DNA from: Amborella trichopoda
Lineage: Eukaryota; Streptophyta; Magnoliopsida; Amborellales; Amborellaceae
Length of the DNA stretch: 64,000 nucleotides
NCBI RefSeq assembly: GCF_000471905.2
Contig: NW_006498435.1
Coordinates: 2,178,217-2,242,216 of the forward strand
Direction: 5' to 3'
In this document: positions 1 through 11,250 of the stretch, one piece after another
How positions within the stretch are numbered: the stretch's first letter is position 1
How the letters are laid out: each line of letters opens with the position of its first letter
Notes under the pieces: model-generated
The model's database searches: none
What the model saw: only the letters and a program-made list of their open reading frames with translations
What the model was told of the DNA's origin: nothing
Made by a program: the position numbers and the translations under genes

Positions 1-1186
1 TTGCGTACTTGTTCGGGGAGTTTCTATTTGTGGATTGATCCAAGGGTCGAGCCCATTTGTCAGTGGTTTGGGTGACCAAGCGGCTAGACTACTTGGAGTG
101 AGTGGCGTGGGGTCCAGCGATCGTGGGCTAGTTGCATCATCACCTTTGTAGCGTGGCCAGAGGAGCCTGCTACTTGGGGGGTTGTTCGATCTTCCTCCAG
201 GTCTGGGCATGGGAGCAAATCACCAATCCTCGCCCTCTTCCCGGTCGACTGGGGCCATCATTCTCGACCATTCATTGCTGGTCATATGGAGTGTGGGATT
301 CTGAGAGGATCCCTTCACGGTTGTATTACTCGTTGTTTTTAGACACTCAGGCCGTATGGGAGGTAAGTTATGTGCTTTATCTGTTCTTTATTTCTTTTCT
401 TCTTCTTCCCCCATTTCTCCTTCTTTATTTGACTTTCCCATAGCCGTTTTTTTTTTTCAGATCGACTGGAGTCCTATGAGAGTTGAGCCCGTCCATGTTG
501 TTTATGTGTCTTCTTCTCAAGCTTTCAGGATGACGATTCACCTGATTTGCACGTTTCTGGTGGTGCCCACTTTCCCTGGTCGAGTCCGTCGTTCGCTTGG
601 CCTTCCTCAGACGTCCTATGAGATTACCCCGACCTAGACTCCAGTTATGGTTAGCACTGTCGATGAGGATGCCTATCTGAGAGAGATGGCTCCTTGGATA
701 GAGGAATGAAGGAGTAGGGCTGCCCGAGTTATTGGAGAGGAGGAAGAGGAGGGTATCTCTCTGTCTCAGTATGAGGATATATTTAAGGCTCTTTTGAGAG
801 ATATAGCCACTTTGACCGAACATGTTGAAGAGGTGATGCGGGAGCTGAGGACTGCTTATCTTGATGAGGGTTGATCGTCTATTAATGAAGTCGCTTCCCT
901 TCGTGCTGAGTGTGATTCAGCGGTCGAGGAGCAGGATTCGATAGCAGAGGATTTCGAGCATCTGTGTCAGAATTTTGATAGGATGGTGGCCGAGCGTGAC
1001 TCCTTGAGGGACAATCTGGAGAGAGTACGATCAGTACCATCGTCCTCTTTTGTTAATCCTACTCTTCTTGGACGATCTCTTGACTGCATTAGAGATTTAG
1101 AGAGACGCGTAGACCGCTACCGATCGGAGAGGGTATGCTTTGCTATTATATCTATTTTCTTTTTTTCTTGTTTTTTATGTCTATAT

Positions 1187-1206
1187 NNNNNNNNNNNNNN
1201 NNNNNN
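1187..1206. other. Assembly gap (20 N)
   Basis: Twenty consecutive N within intron 2 of the PMD pseudogene, 30 bases before a (TA)n tract. Translations crossing it are meaningless. Confidence 0.99.
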
Positions 1207-1238
1207 CTACTCCTACCTCGTGTCTTCTCTCCACCACG

Positions 1239-1267
<29 letters not shown>
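1239..1267. repeat. (TA)n microsatellite
   Basis: About 14 TA units directly after the assembly gap, inside intron 2 of the PMD pseudogene. Confidence 0.95.
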
Positions 1268-1270
<3 letters not shown>

Positions 1271-1620
1271 AACCTCTCTCATTTCATGGTGTTGTTTCAA
1301 CAGAATTAGGTCAGAGATGAATGTCACAAGCTTAAGGAGGACATGAAGGGACTTATGGATAGATGTGGCAGACTGTCAGGACTCCTATTGGCTGCAGGTG
1401 GCAACCCACCCTTCTTTAGCATATGTGAATCCTTATGTGAGGGTGCCATTACCATCTTCTGTTTGGAGTCAGTCACAATCTCAGGCGTGTACTCAAATGA
1501 CGAGGGGTCCGAGGCAGGCTCGACGAAGATTGGAGGGAGAGGCGAGCAGTCGTCCAGCAGGGGTCGAGGAGCATTCAGTATCAAAGAAGTGACCTTTGTC
1601 TCTCTCTCTTTTTGTTCTAT

Positions 1621-1771
1621 AGGAGATCATTATGGACCTTGAAGTACATATAAATATATGGCTCTCTCCTTTCTCATTTATCTTGCCTGTTGTTTTTTAT
1701 AAGAGATCATTCTGGACCTTGAAGTACATATAAATATATGGCTCTCGCCTTTCTTGTTTATCTTGCCTGTT
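1621..1771. repeat. 80-bp tandem duplication
   Basis: Two near-identical units, 1621-1691 and 1701-1771, offset by 80 bp, each containing GACCTTGAAGTACATATAAA. It lies just past the last recognisable PMD exon, so it may be part of that gene's 3' flank. Confidence 0.9.
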
Positions 1772-2811
1772 CCCATGCTTTCCCCCCTCTTTTTTTTTTT
1801 TTATTGCCCCTGTTTGAGCGTCTTTTAACTTGTGTATGTGATATTGATTCGTTGAGGGATAGCGGAATACTTTCTTTGCACATACTTTTCAAACTGAAAT
1901 TTTACAAACTCAATCCCCTAGTTGTAGGGTCTTTTATCTTGAATTTCCCGCTATTGGCTCATCATACGCACACACAGGGAAGAGCTTACCTCCTTTTGCC
2001 TCAGGGGATCCAATCGAGAGAAAAACGCTCCCAGACTAGCTAATTTTGTCATTGGCGAGGTTCACCCATCGCTGATATGTGGTAGTTGGTAGTTATTCTG
2101 CTGCAACCATGGAGTGCCTAACTAGTTTCAAGCCTCATAACAATCATATGAAGTTGGCTTCGAGAATGAGGCCAGATAGACTTACAATTTAGCCTCTTGT
2201 AATGATGGAGGTAGTTCTTTATAAAAGTAGAAAGCTTTTGAAAATGGATGATTTCAACAATCAAATTGCAACAACATTTTCAAAAGGGATGGGCCTTACA
2301 GTTTTTCCACCTGTGGCCCCTTTGGTGGTCGTTGTCTTTGTTATATTCTACAAAAAAATGATGAAAGGATACCCTTACGGGATCATGAGAACTCGAAAAT
2401 CATGAAGTTTCTTTTTACCTTTGGAGCTTTCATCCTCTGCTTCGCGTATCCATGAAGAGTCCTCTTGATTCTTGTCGAGCTTTCCCCTTGAAGAAAGGTT
2501 CATCGAAATCATTTTAGTTTTCCATTCATGTCACCCTCCTACATCTTTCTGAGTTGGTTCTGTTGGGAACCTGCAGGGTTTAGGAGGAGTCTTCATCCTC
2601 AGGGTCTGCTTGTGCAGTATTATTGGAACTTGCAAGTACTTGTTTGCACTTGAGTGTTTTGCATCGCAAGCTCCTTCTTGGAGATATTTTTATTCCTTTT
2701 ACTCGCGATGCCTATTCAGGTTTTCACCACGTCCAATTTTTTTTTTTTTTGTGATGCCTTTTCAGGTCTTTACCACGTTTTTTAGCCCACTACAGGTAGT
2801 ATTTTTTGAGA
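1772..2811. other. Non-coding spacer between Tat integrase and antisense PMD gene
   Basis: No coherent coding frame on either strand. In Tat-lineage elements a long non-coding stretch normally separates the end of pol from the 3' LTR. No LTR homologous to the one at 8,850-11,250 is seen here, so the 3' LTR should lie left of the window or be lost. A short T-rich near-repeat with GATGCCT(A/T)TTCAGG occurs twice at 2,706-2,780. Confidence 0.5.
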
Positions 2812-3930
2812 TACATTGCATTAATGGGGTCGTTGAGTTCGTACCCCTCCTTATTTTTTACCTTATAAGAATTGCCTGCATGCACTCAGGTAACCACGAA
2901 TGGCCCCTCCCAGTTAGGTTTGAACTTGCCTAAAGGGTGTGGATTTGCAGGAGTATGGAAGATTTTCTTGAGTACCATGTCTCTTTCTCTGAATTGTCGA
3001 GGAACAACTTTTATTTGGTATGCCCTCTCGGTTCTACGCTGGTAAGCAACGATATTTTGTGTTGCTCGTAGTCGTTTTTCTTTCAAATTATTGAGGGTAG
3101 TGATTCGTTCTTCGACCTGTTGTTCCTCATCTGAATTTTTATGAATAAGGATTCAGAGAGATGGTATCTCAACTTCGATGAGTAGCACTACTTCCATACC
3201 ATACACCAATGAGTATGGACCAGTAGGAGTCTTCTCAGTTGTCCGATAGGCCCATAGGGCGTCATTTAGCTTTTCGTGCCAATCTTTCCCGTCTTATTTT
3301 ATTTTATCTATTATTCTGAGAAGTCATTTGTTTGTGGCCTCCGCTTGTCCGTTGCCTTGAGGATAGTAAGGTGTGGAGAATTTCAATGTTATCCTGAACC
3401 TTTTGCACACCTTAGTGACCTTTTCATTTTTGAGATTGGATCCATTGTCAGTGATGATCGACTCAGGAACATTGAATCTGAATACGATATTGTTATTTAT
3501 GAAATGGGCAACATCTTGGCCTTCAATTTTAACAAATGATGCGGCCTCTACCCATTTGGTGAAGTATTATGTAGCCGTTAATATAAAACGATGGCCGTTT
3601 GAGGCTTTTAGTGATATCATTCCAAAGATATCAAGACCGCATATGGCGAAGGGCCATACGGGCGGTGTTGCGTTGAGTGATACGGACGGTGCATGGATGA
3701 GGTCTCCATAGAGTTGACATTTGGGATACTTCTTAACGAACTTCCAACAGTCTTCAGCCATGGTGGTCTAGTAATAGCCTTGGTGGTCTAGTAATAGCCT
3801 TGGCGCCTGATTTTCTGAACTAAGGCGGCTGCGCCAGAATGACTATGATGTCATTGAAGGATTTCTTGAACAGAAGGTCACCTCTTACCAAGAATCCCAT
3901 CGAAAACCTTCAAAAGGCTTTTTTATCCTT
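2812..3930 (-). pseudogene. Tat-lineage Ty3/gypsy integrase
   Basis: Read on the - strand, the segment starts with the end of the linker (YPEGATKKDKKAF), then the zinc-binding part (MAEDCWKFVKKYPKCQLYGD) and the catalytic core with FDIFGM-type first aspartate context, DNGSNLKNEKV and YYPQGNGQAEATNK carrying the second D and the E. The C-terminal part ends GPFVVT and then NAMYLKKYY near 2,812. An exact 20-bp duplication and a TAG break the frame at 3,761-3,800, and a few other stops occur. The catalytic residues are otherwise readable, so decay is moderate. It is the last gene of pol in the element whose gag lies at 5.5-7.3 kb. Confidence 0.85.
3761..3800. repeat. Exact 20-bp tandem duplication in integrase
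   Basis: The 20 bases at 3761-3780 (TGGTGGTCTAGTAATAGCCT) recur exactly at 3781-3800. Twenty is not a multiple of three, so the integrase frame shifts here, just ahead of the zinc-binding region. Confidence 0.97.
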
Positions 3931-4617
3931 TTTAGTGGCTCCTTCGGGGTATAACCCATCATTTAACAGGGACAGAACATAGTGGAACCATGGGTTTTTC
4001 CGAACTAGCGCATCTGAAGCCACGAGAGATACCTCTCCATCATTCTCATTCTCTCTCTCTATTTCTTTTTCAATCCTTAGTGGGAAAGGGTCATGTTTGT
4101 TCTTGATGTAGAACTGCAATGTGGTGATTTCTAGAAGAATAATATCAACCATCGAAGTAAGGGTTGCAAGCGTGTCAGTGAACCGATTACGTGCATACCT
4201 CTTCCAGATCCAGGTCAGCAAAAAAAGGTCTTCAATTCTTAGTCCTTGTATGTGCTGAGATGTGGAAGAGGGACTATCCCCTGTTGGGGATTCAAGGATC
4301 ATTTTCGGCCATTTTAGAGAACAGGCATCGAGGGGATCGGGGCTTTGAATGCCCATTGATATGAAGCACGTAGAGCTTGAAGGCTTGATCCGACTTTGGA
4401 ATAGGGTGAGAGTACACCAGAGCCCTCTTCGATCCCCTTTTCCCGTTTTGGCTTCAGGTGATGCAGAAATCGCTTCCTTTATGCCTTGCTTTTGACTTCC
4501 CAAGCCTTCGCCTGGTTGGAATCCTTGGGAGAGGAGCATGTGCCAAGCTTCAAGGGACTCGAAACCGTGTCGATGTTGACATTGGATAATGTCCTCCATC
4601 GATGTAGATGTTTGCAA
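3931..4617 (-). pseudogene. G-patch-like linker fused to RNase H tail; RT deleted
   Basis: The - strand frame of 235 codons opens with a G-patch-like stretch (SQGFQPGEGLGSQKQGIKEA), which in Tat-type elements precedes the reverse transcriptase. Only about 300 nt later it reads NRFTDTLATLTSMVDI, the motif at the end of the second (archaeal-type) RNase H of these elements. A normal element has roughly 2 kb of RT and RNase H between the two, and no RT motif (such as FIDD or LRSGYH) is present. The frame remains open across the junction, so the deletion happens to be in frame or later changes restored a frame. Confidence 0.75.
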
Positions 4618-4620
4618 ACT

Positions 4621-5304
4621 TTAAGGCACAGGGTCGCTGGCCTCTAGGCGTAAGGTGGCACAATCGGCTTCCTCGAAGGAAGTGAGTGGGATTTCTCCAA
4701 GCTCGACCCCTACGGCTAGCTTCCCGTTATGTATGGTAGGATTGAGAAAAGCAAGGGGTTCAGCGCATACCTTTGTCATGCCATTTTTCGTTGGAAATTT
4801 GAGGCATTGGTGGAGCATGGAGGCGACCACAACATTCTCATGTAACCATGGTCAGCCTAGCAGCATGTTGAATGAAGGTTTTATGTCTAAGACATAAAAC
4901 TTTATCACCTGGATGGTAGGATTGATCTTGAATGTCAGAGGCAATATGCCTTCAACCTGCCTCTTGGTCCCTTCGTATGCCGCGATAGTTAGTTGGCATG
5001 GATCGAAGTCATCCGGGTTTTTGCCTATCTGCTTCACCGTTTTCATAGGGCATATATTCAGGGATGCTCCATTATCAACCAGCACTCCCCTTATCTCATA
5101 TCCTTTCATGAAAATAATGATATGAAGAGGCTGAACATGAAAGTGATTATCATTAACCAGGATGTCATCGTCTGTGAATATGATTGGCATTGGTGCCGTT
5201 AGTTGATTGATGATCCCAGACAACTCATATGGTTGTGTGTTGCTCGGGATGTAGGTCTTAGCAATTTGCGTTCTATGTGCCGGTGAATTCACAAGCAGCT
5301 CCAA
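4621..5304 (-). pseudogene. Tat-lineage retrotransposon aspartic protease
   Basis: On the - strand the protease carries GVLVDNGASLNICPM, with the DNG/DTG-type catalytic triplet, preceded by IIFTDDDI and followed by SFNMLLG. A short frame break lies near 4,840-4,850, after which the conserved tail resumes (VASMLHQCLKFPTKNGMTKV). The arrangement protease, tail, then G-patch is usual for Tat/Retand-type Ty3/gypsy elements. The catalytic aspartate is present. The enzyme would process the gag-pol polyprotein if it were expressed. Confidence 0.85.
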
Positions 5305-5489
5305 GATGAAGATTTGAGCCTAGAGCTTCCCGAGATGAGTCGGTAGATAATAGATGGTTGTGGATCCTTGAGTTCTTTTATCATGATCCGCAACCCCTGC
5401 TGGTGGTTTGGCTGTTGAAGTGACTCACATTCTTTCATCAAGAGTGTTCGTCATCAATTGGATGGGTTTGAACACTCGAACTCTTCAGG

Positions 5490-7305
5490 TTAAGAAATCA
5501 ACTTCGCCAACCTGGAGCTCGATAGGGTCAGCCCTAGCGAGAGTAATGGGAGACCTCGGGTGTTGACCCCTTGTTTAAAAGATGATCCCTTTTCATCAGC
5601 TTTGACCATGTCAATCTCGAGGGCATCATCTTCGTCATACTGGTCCCACATAGGAGGATCATCAGAATTCAGGGACGAAGAGTTTCCTCTAAGAAGACTC
5701 AAAAGATCTTCTTCAACTTCTTGGAGATGATGATCACAAGCAAATATGAATTGGCTGAGATCATATTCTTCGTCTATGTTTTCAATCATGTGAATGATAA
5801 CATCCTCCCTAGAGTTACTCAGAGCTCCCGTTTCTTCGGTCCTTGTGGCTGTATTTTTGGGGAGTGGGTTTGTGAAGTACCCATCTTTTAATTAGGTTCT
5901 TCAACATGTTGATTTCTAGGTCCGACAGTGATGTCGTCCCTATTAATCAACCCTTGAATCACCCGCTTCAAGTAGAAACAATTTTGGGTATCATGAGCAT
6001 GGTTTCTATGCCACTTGCCCCATATGTTCTTATCCTTAACCTCAAATGGTGGTTCAGATGGTGGCAGGAGTTGAACCATGTTTTTCTTCAAGAGTAACTC
6101 TAGCACTTTTTCTAACGGGTCTTTGAGAGGAGTGAAGTTGTCCTCTCGCTTTCAATTATTATTTTGAGTGTTAGCTCTAGGCTAACCCCTTCGATTTTGA
6201 GTCCTATTATTGTGCTGGGTGGCTGAACCCTGAGCCGGTCCGTTAATGAAAATTTGTTAACCTGACCAAAAGCTTTCCCCTTGCCATTGCTCTTATTTTT
6301 ATTCTGGGGGGTCATGATGGGTTTGTTATCGGGCCTAGTATTGAGGGGTGTCCCTCTCTCCGTTTCATGTAGCGCCACCCACTCGATCATTGAGTCGAAA
6401 GAGTGGGGGATAAGTCCCTGGCTAAAGAAGGTCATGTATTCAAGAACTGCATTTTTTGAGGCCATGGAGATTTTAGCTGGGTCTGTGAGCAGACATTCGA
6501 TGACCCGCATCGCAACCTCGCGGAATCGATCGATAAATTCCTTGAAGGATTTTCTTGGGTTTCTTTTGGTTGCACTGAGCTTGCCCAGGGAAAGAGATCT
6601 TAATGTCGAGCCATGGTAATGAGAGACGAACTGGTTGAACATTTCATCTAGAGTTATGTGTAGTTGAGCAGTCATTATTCTCTGATGCCAGTTTAAAGCC
6701 TCACCAGTCAAATTTTGTGAAAAAAGGGCCTTCAACTGGTTGGGCTTGTCTCGCAAGGTTCGGACAGAGAGGAGGTACGCATTGACGTGAATATCTGGTC
6801 TCTCTTCTCATTGAATTTATTTTTAAATTCTGGGATGACAAACCCAAGGGGAAGGTCTTCCATGCCTCCAAGGATCTCATGAAAATAGGCCTTTGGGGGT
6901 AGGATTTCTTGCATACCCATCCTTACAAGCATATATTGTATCACTTTTAAGGTTGCTTCTTGTTGGGGATTTCGCAAGAGAGTAGGCCCACCGGTCGGTG
7001 GGTTCCCAAGCCTAGACTGATGAGTCAAGACTTGGGGTAGATGTTGGCCTGCTTGGGCCTGTGAAGGATGAGTCGCGGTAACCAGGGCGGTTTGCTACAT
7101 TTGTGCCTGAGGGGCAAATTGGCCCATAGGTGTCGCCACCGGTTGCAGAAATGGCATGTTTTGTTGGACAGGATGGACTAAGGGGATCGATTGAAGAATC
7201 GGCTGGTCCTATACCGCTAACTTGGTTTGGTTTTGACCCGTGAGTTGGGGCATGAATAGTGTAACCTAAGTCAACCAGACTTGTAAGGGCAGCTTGGATG
7301 CTCAT
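5490..7305 (-). pseudogene. Tat-lineage retrotransposon gag
   Basis: Several - strand frames cover one gag. They are a Pro/Ser/Thr-rich N-terminus (7,305-7,012), the start of the capsid region with LPLGFVIPEFKNKFN (7,028-6,732), and the retrotrans_gag core with GEALNWHQRI, FKEFIDRFREVAMRV and MTFFSQGLIP (6,756-6,112). Next comes a zinc-knuckle-like segment KWHRNHAHDTQNCFYLKR whose first cysteine is replaced (6,106-5,888), then an acidic linker (5,789-5,490). Frame changes near 7,020, 6,750 and 6,110 show it is broken. It belongs with the protease and integrase to its left and the LTR to its right, as one - strand element. Confidence 0.85.
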
Positions 7306-8849
7306 CTCGCCTAATAGTTGATCTGAATTGAAGCCTCTGCTCTATATAATGTTAAGAACATCGTGAGCTATACTATGGTGGCTCGAGGTTTGATTAGATC
7401 TCCTAGACCTAGGTGGGTCTTGGTTCTGAGACCGCTGCATCTCGGGGTTATCTTGGTTCAAGTTGTGGGAATTGACCTTAGATGTCGCATGGATTTCTTC
7501 CCTCGCACGGCTCTTGCTTTGGTTGCCTAATGTTAGACGACTCCTACTGTGGCTACATAAGGTTCCCTGTAGGACAATGCCTGGCCTGACCCCCTGGCTA
7601 TTTTTCGGGCAGTGCCAACTTTTTGAACCATACAGAGCTCAAGGTTAGGAGTGGATCCCTGAGACTCGGCTTCTAATTGATGACCTGGATGATGGATAAT
7701 GGATTGGCCCGAGTTCTGGTCATAATCTCAAGGAATTGTGGCATACTGGTCCTTAGGTTTGGGAAGGTTCAGTTTAGAGTCAGCCATGGAGCAGTCATCA
7801 TAATCGCCTTGGGTAACAGACGTGATGACTTTCTTCAGTCGGGTTCTAGAGTCTAGGTTTAGGTAAGATCTAAACTCGATGACCTAGGGCAGACTCAGCC
7901 TGACTTTAGGGGCAAAACCTTAACAAAGACCAAGGCTAAAACTAGCCCCGAATCTAGACTTGCTACACTCAATGGTTTGGTTCAGACCTTAAACTAGGGT
8001 AAGCCTAGTCTAGCTCTAGAGGCAACTCTAAGCTTACACCTATGCTAGAACCTAGACTAAAATCTAGACTAGATGGGTGCGAGTCTCAACTCGGACCAAG
8101 AGTGCGTCTAGGTTCGGACCTGAGTGTGAGCCGAGTTTGAACCTGGACTGAGTTGGGTGCAAGCTTGAGCTTGGACCTAGAGGGTCGTGAAACTCAGAAG
8201 GGGTGTAGACCCGGACTGGATCAAAGTTGGTTTAGGCGCGAGCTCTGGCTCGGACCCATAAGGGGGCCTAGGTTCGAACCTAGGTGTGGACCTGGTTCAG
8301 ACCTTGATGTGGACCTGGTTCGAACCTGGGCTTGGCTGCATATAAGCTTGAACTTGGACCTAGAGAGTTTTAATGATTAGATCAGGTATGGACCTGGACT
8401 TAATCAAAGAGAGCTAAGAACGAGCCTTCAGCTCGGACCAAGATGGGACTTAGGTTCAGACCTGGGTGTGAACCTGGTTCAGACCTGGGCTAGGCTGACT
8501 AAAAGCCTTAACTTGAACCCAGAGTTCAGGTTGGATCAAAGGCGAGTTCGGGCTGAGATCTAATATTAACCAATCAAAAATAATCAAGCAAGCACATGAA
8601 ACGTTTGACCTAGTAAAGTACCATAGGTAGGCTTGGGTTGAGAGTGGGTTCCTAACTGCTGAAACGCGAATTGGCAGATATAGGTCCTCGCATAGGTTAT
8701 GGCCTTCTATTATAGGATATTTCCAGGTCCACTATACGCGGAGTTGCTTTGCGACAAAGCATTATGGAGGGGCGCTCACAGTTAAAGTTACGTGAATCTC
8801 AACCGCATCGACTCTCAAAGCTGGGTTCCCCTCACGTCGTTAACAAGGA
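7306..8849 (-). other. Tat element 5' leader with degenerate tandem repeats
   Basis: Non-coding leader between LTR and gag. From about 8,080 to 8,560 it holds about three degenerate units of roughly 160-180 bp, with GGACCTAGAG-type cores near 8,175, 8,357 and 8,517. Each unit also contains shorter ACCTGGTTC(A/G)GACCTGG-like motifs. The primer-binding site should lie near 8,823-8,850, but I could not match it to a tRNA with confidence. Confidence 0.5.
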
Positions 8850-9344
8850 TTTTGGGGGTTTTTGAAAACTTTGTTTTCTGGTTTTTTGGGATATCCGGTC
8901 GATGTGTGCTAGAGTGTGTAAGGAATCATGCAAATGAAAATAAAGTCAAGCACACAAGCACACAATAAGAAAGAAAACAAGTAAGCGTTTAGCGCTGATC
9001 GTGCGTAGCGATGCGCACTTCGAGGTGAAACTCGCTCGGGGCACAATATAGATGGAGGGGTGAGGAACCCCTAAGAATGTATGATCAAAGCAAACCAAGC
9101 ACAGTTCGTGCTAAGTCTAGCGTGACCCAAGTCGAGGATGACTCGAACGGGATACGGTTCAGGGAGGGTGCAAGCAACCCTCAATCAGCTTTTTTATTTT
9201 TTTATTTTTTTATCTTTTTTAAGTTTGATGAAATATAGTTAAACCAATCATGGTGAAAGCAGGAAAAATATGGTTTCAGTCAAAATTAACAAACTAAAAT
9301 AAAAAAGAAAAAGTCAAAAGCAAGACAGACTTATCTGAAGAAAA

Positions 9345-10160
9345 ATATTTTTTTTATATTTTTAAAAAATTTATTTTAAGCAAAACATTTGTGAACAAAC
9401 ACAAAAAAAGGCTCTGGAACTTGCATGTGGGGTCCCAAAATTTTTTTGGGATCTCTGTGATAGGGACGCACGGACCGTGTCGCCCGAACGGCATGGGTCG
9501 TGTCGCTCCTGTAGGCTGGGCGGCACGGGTCGTGTCGCCCAAAAAGAAAACAAAAAAACCATTTTTTTATTTTTTAGATTGTTGAAATAAGACTACTGAA
9601 ACTTGTAGAAGCAGAAAAATCCGAATTTTTGATGAAATAAAATTAAAACAAAGTGAAACAGAAGAACAACAGATAGAGCATACTTGTTTTAAGCAAAATA
9701 TATTTTTGGTATTTTGTAAAAATTTTATTTTGCTCTAAAATTTTGTGAACAATCACAAAAGAGACCCAGGACCCAACATGCAAAATTTTAAAAATTCTGA
9801 ATTGGGCGATTGGGGGAACCAGAGAGCGTGACGCCCTAGACCTAGGTGGCATGGTCCGTGTCGCCTTGGCGGCACACCCTGTGTCACTTGGGCAGCACGC
9901 ATAGTGTCGCCCAAAAAAAAACTTATATATATTTTTTCCTTGTATATATTGATAAAATAACCTTACTGTAAACTTGGAGAAATAGGGAATAAAATTTTTT
10001 TTGACGCAAATAAATTAAAATAAAGCGACAGCAGATCTAACAGAAACATATTTTTTTTGTATTTTTAAATATTTTATTTTGACCTGAAACTTTGCGAAAA
10101 TTCACAAAATGGTACCTAAAACATGCCTGAAAAGTTTTAAAAGATTATAATATTTTCGAA
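9345..10160. repeat. About 350-bp tandem repeats inside the Tat LTR
   Basis: Three units, the last partial, with equivalent points TTGTGAACAAACACAAA at 9,389, TTGTGAACAATCACAAA at 9,743 and TTGCGAAAATTCACAAA at 10,092 (spacing 354 and 349). The first two contain GC-rich runs of CGGCACGG(G/T)CGTGTCGCC-like motifs (9,470-9,540 and 9,845-9,912) in otherwise AT-rich sequence. Confidence 0.85.
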
Positions 10161-11154
10161 ATTTTGATGGTCAGATCACGCTCGATTTGCCCCATGGTGG
10201 ATGCCAAACTGTTTACCGTGAAAAATCAGAGAGTTCTTGAAATGAAGGTATTTCGGATCTGACACCTTAAAAATTATGAAAATTAAATGGTAGAGGAGGT
10301 GGGGCAAATCGAATTCAGATCTAAGGCCAGATCTGCCCAAAAATGAGCAGATCTGCTCTCAGATTTGTGGCGGAGCCAGCATGATCCAAGATATCAAAAA
10401 TACGATTTTAAAATCAAAATGAATCAAAATAGGATCAAAACAAATAAATAAAATAGAATAAAGAAGAAATGAAAGGAGAATGAGTACCTGACCAAGCTGG
10501 ATGGCCCGAGACTCTAGTGCCCTTGAGGGCTCCCCCGTATCAAAACCGGTTCCTCTTGCCCTTCTGGTCGATGTCGATCAACAAGTCTCTGGTAGTGGTA
10601 GGGTGGTTGTGCCCTATAAATGGTTTAGAACTAGGGTGATTGTGCCCTAAGTCTAAGGTTTCACAGGCTGGGATTCCCCTCTGGGGTCTCTTTGTGCCTC
10701 TCATGTCGTCTAGGGTTTCCCTCTCTCTAATCTCTCGTCTCTCTCAAAAAATCTCTCTGTTTTCTCTTTCTTTTAGTTCCCCCTGGGTTGCTCTTTCCAT
10801 CCCCCCTAAATGGTCCCCAAAATATGCTAAAAGGGGGGAAAAAGTGTTGGGGAGAATATCCTTTCGTAACGAACCAAAGGCTCAGTCAAAAATGTGTTTT
10901 TGAGGGTCCCGGATCTGGGTGGCACGGGGCGTGACGCCCAAACCAAAACTTGTCAAAATTAAATTTTTTTTTTTTCTTTTTAGGTGTGTTCCTCAGCCTC
11001 TTGTGAAGCTCTCCAAGAACATTTGGGTCAAAACAGATTTTTTTACTATTTTTAATGATTTGTTTGGTAAAACATGGCATTTATAGAAATCTGGGTCAAA
11101 ACAGGGTTTCTGCAGGGTTCCGAGCAGGCAAACTAGTTTCGGATAACAAGGTAG

Positions 11155-11164
11155 GCTATATAAA
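11155..11164 (-). promoter_or_regulatory. Probable TATA box of the Tat LTR
   Basis: TTTATATAGCC on the - strand about 90 bp downstream of the LTR start at 11,250. Position and sequence suit an LTR promoter. There is no transcript evidence. Confidence 0.45.
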
Positions 11165-11250
11165 CTTTGGATTTGGGTTTACCAGGTTAAGTGTGGTCCT
11201 AAGGGTTCAGAAATCCCCATAATTTGCCACATTTAAAGGGGGGTGTCTAC

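Larger units (their letters stand above)
1..1620 (+). pseudogene. Plant mobile domain (PMD) / coiled-coil gene, 5'-truncated and decayed
   Basis: Exon a (up to 362) reads in one frame as PMD-like sequence, with motifs such as AYLFGEFLFVD, VAWGPAIVG and FLQVWAWEQI, broken by stops at 36, 99 and 129. Intron 363-460 has GTAAGT and a polypyrimidine-CAG acceptor and joins in phase 0 to exon b (461-1132). Exon b begins IDWSP and carries FPGRVRRSLGLPQ, the usual end of the PMD core, then continues in the same frame (stops at 635, 707, 872) into a charged, heptad-like coiled coil. A second intron (1133-1303) contains an assembly gap. Exon c (from 1304) continues the coiled coil, has a stop at 1307, and shifts frame near 1400 into a basic tail. 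PMD proteins occur as host genes (MAIN/MAIL family) and as passengers of transposons. Here the gene lies antisense to the Tat element on its right. It is surely non-functional. The family call is by motif recognition only. Confidence 0.7.
8850..11250 (-). mobile_element. 5' LTR of Tat-lineage Ty3/gypsy element
   Basis: Read on the - strand, the LTR begins at 11,250 with TGTAGACACCCCCCTTTAAA. A TATA box reads TTTATATAGCC around 11,155-11,164, about 90 bp inside. The other end near 8,850 is set only by the start of leader sequence. The interior is AT-rich with GC-rich islands and tandem repeats. No second LTR copy is in the window. Confidence 0.6.
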
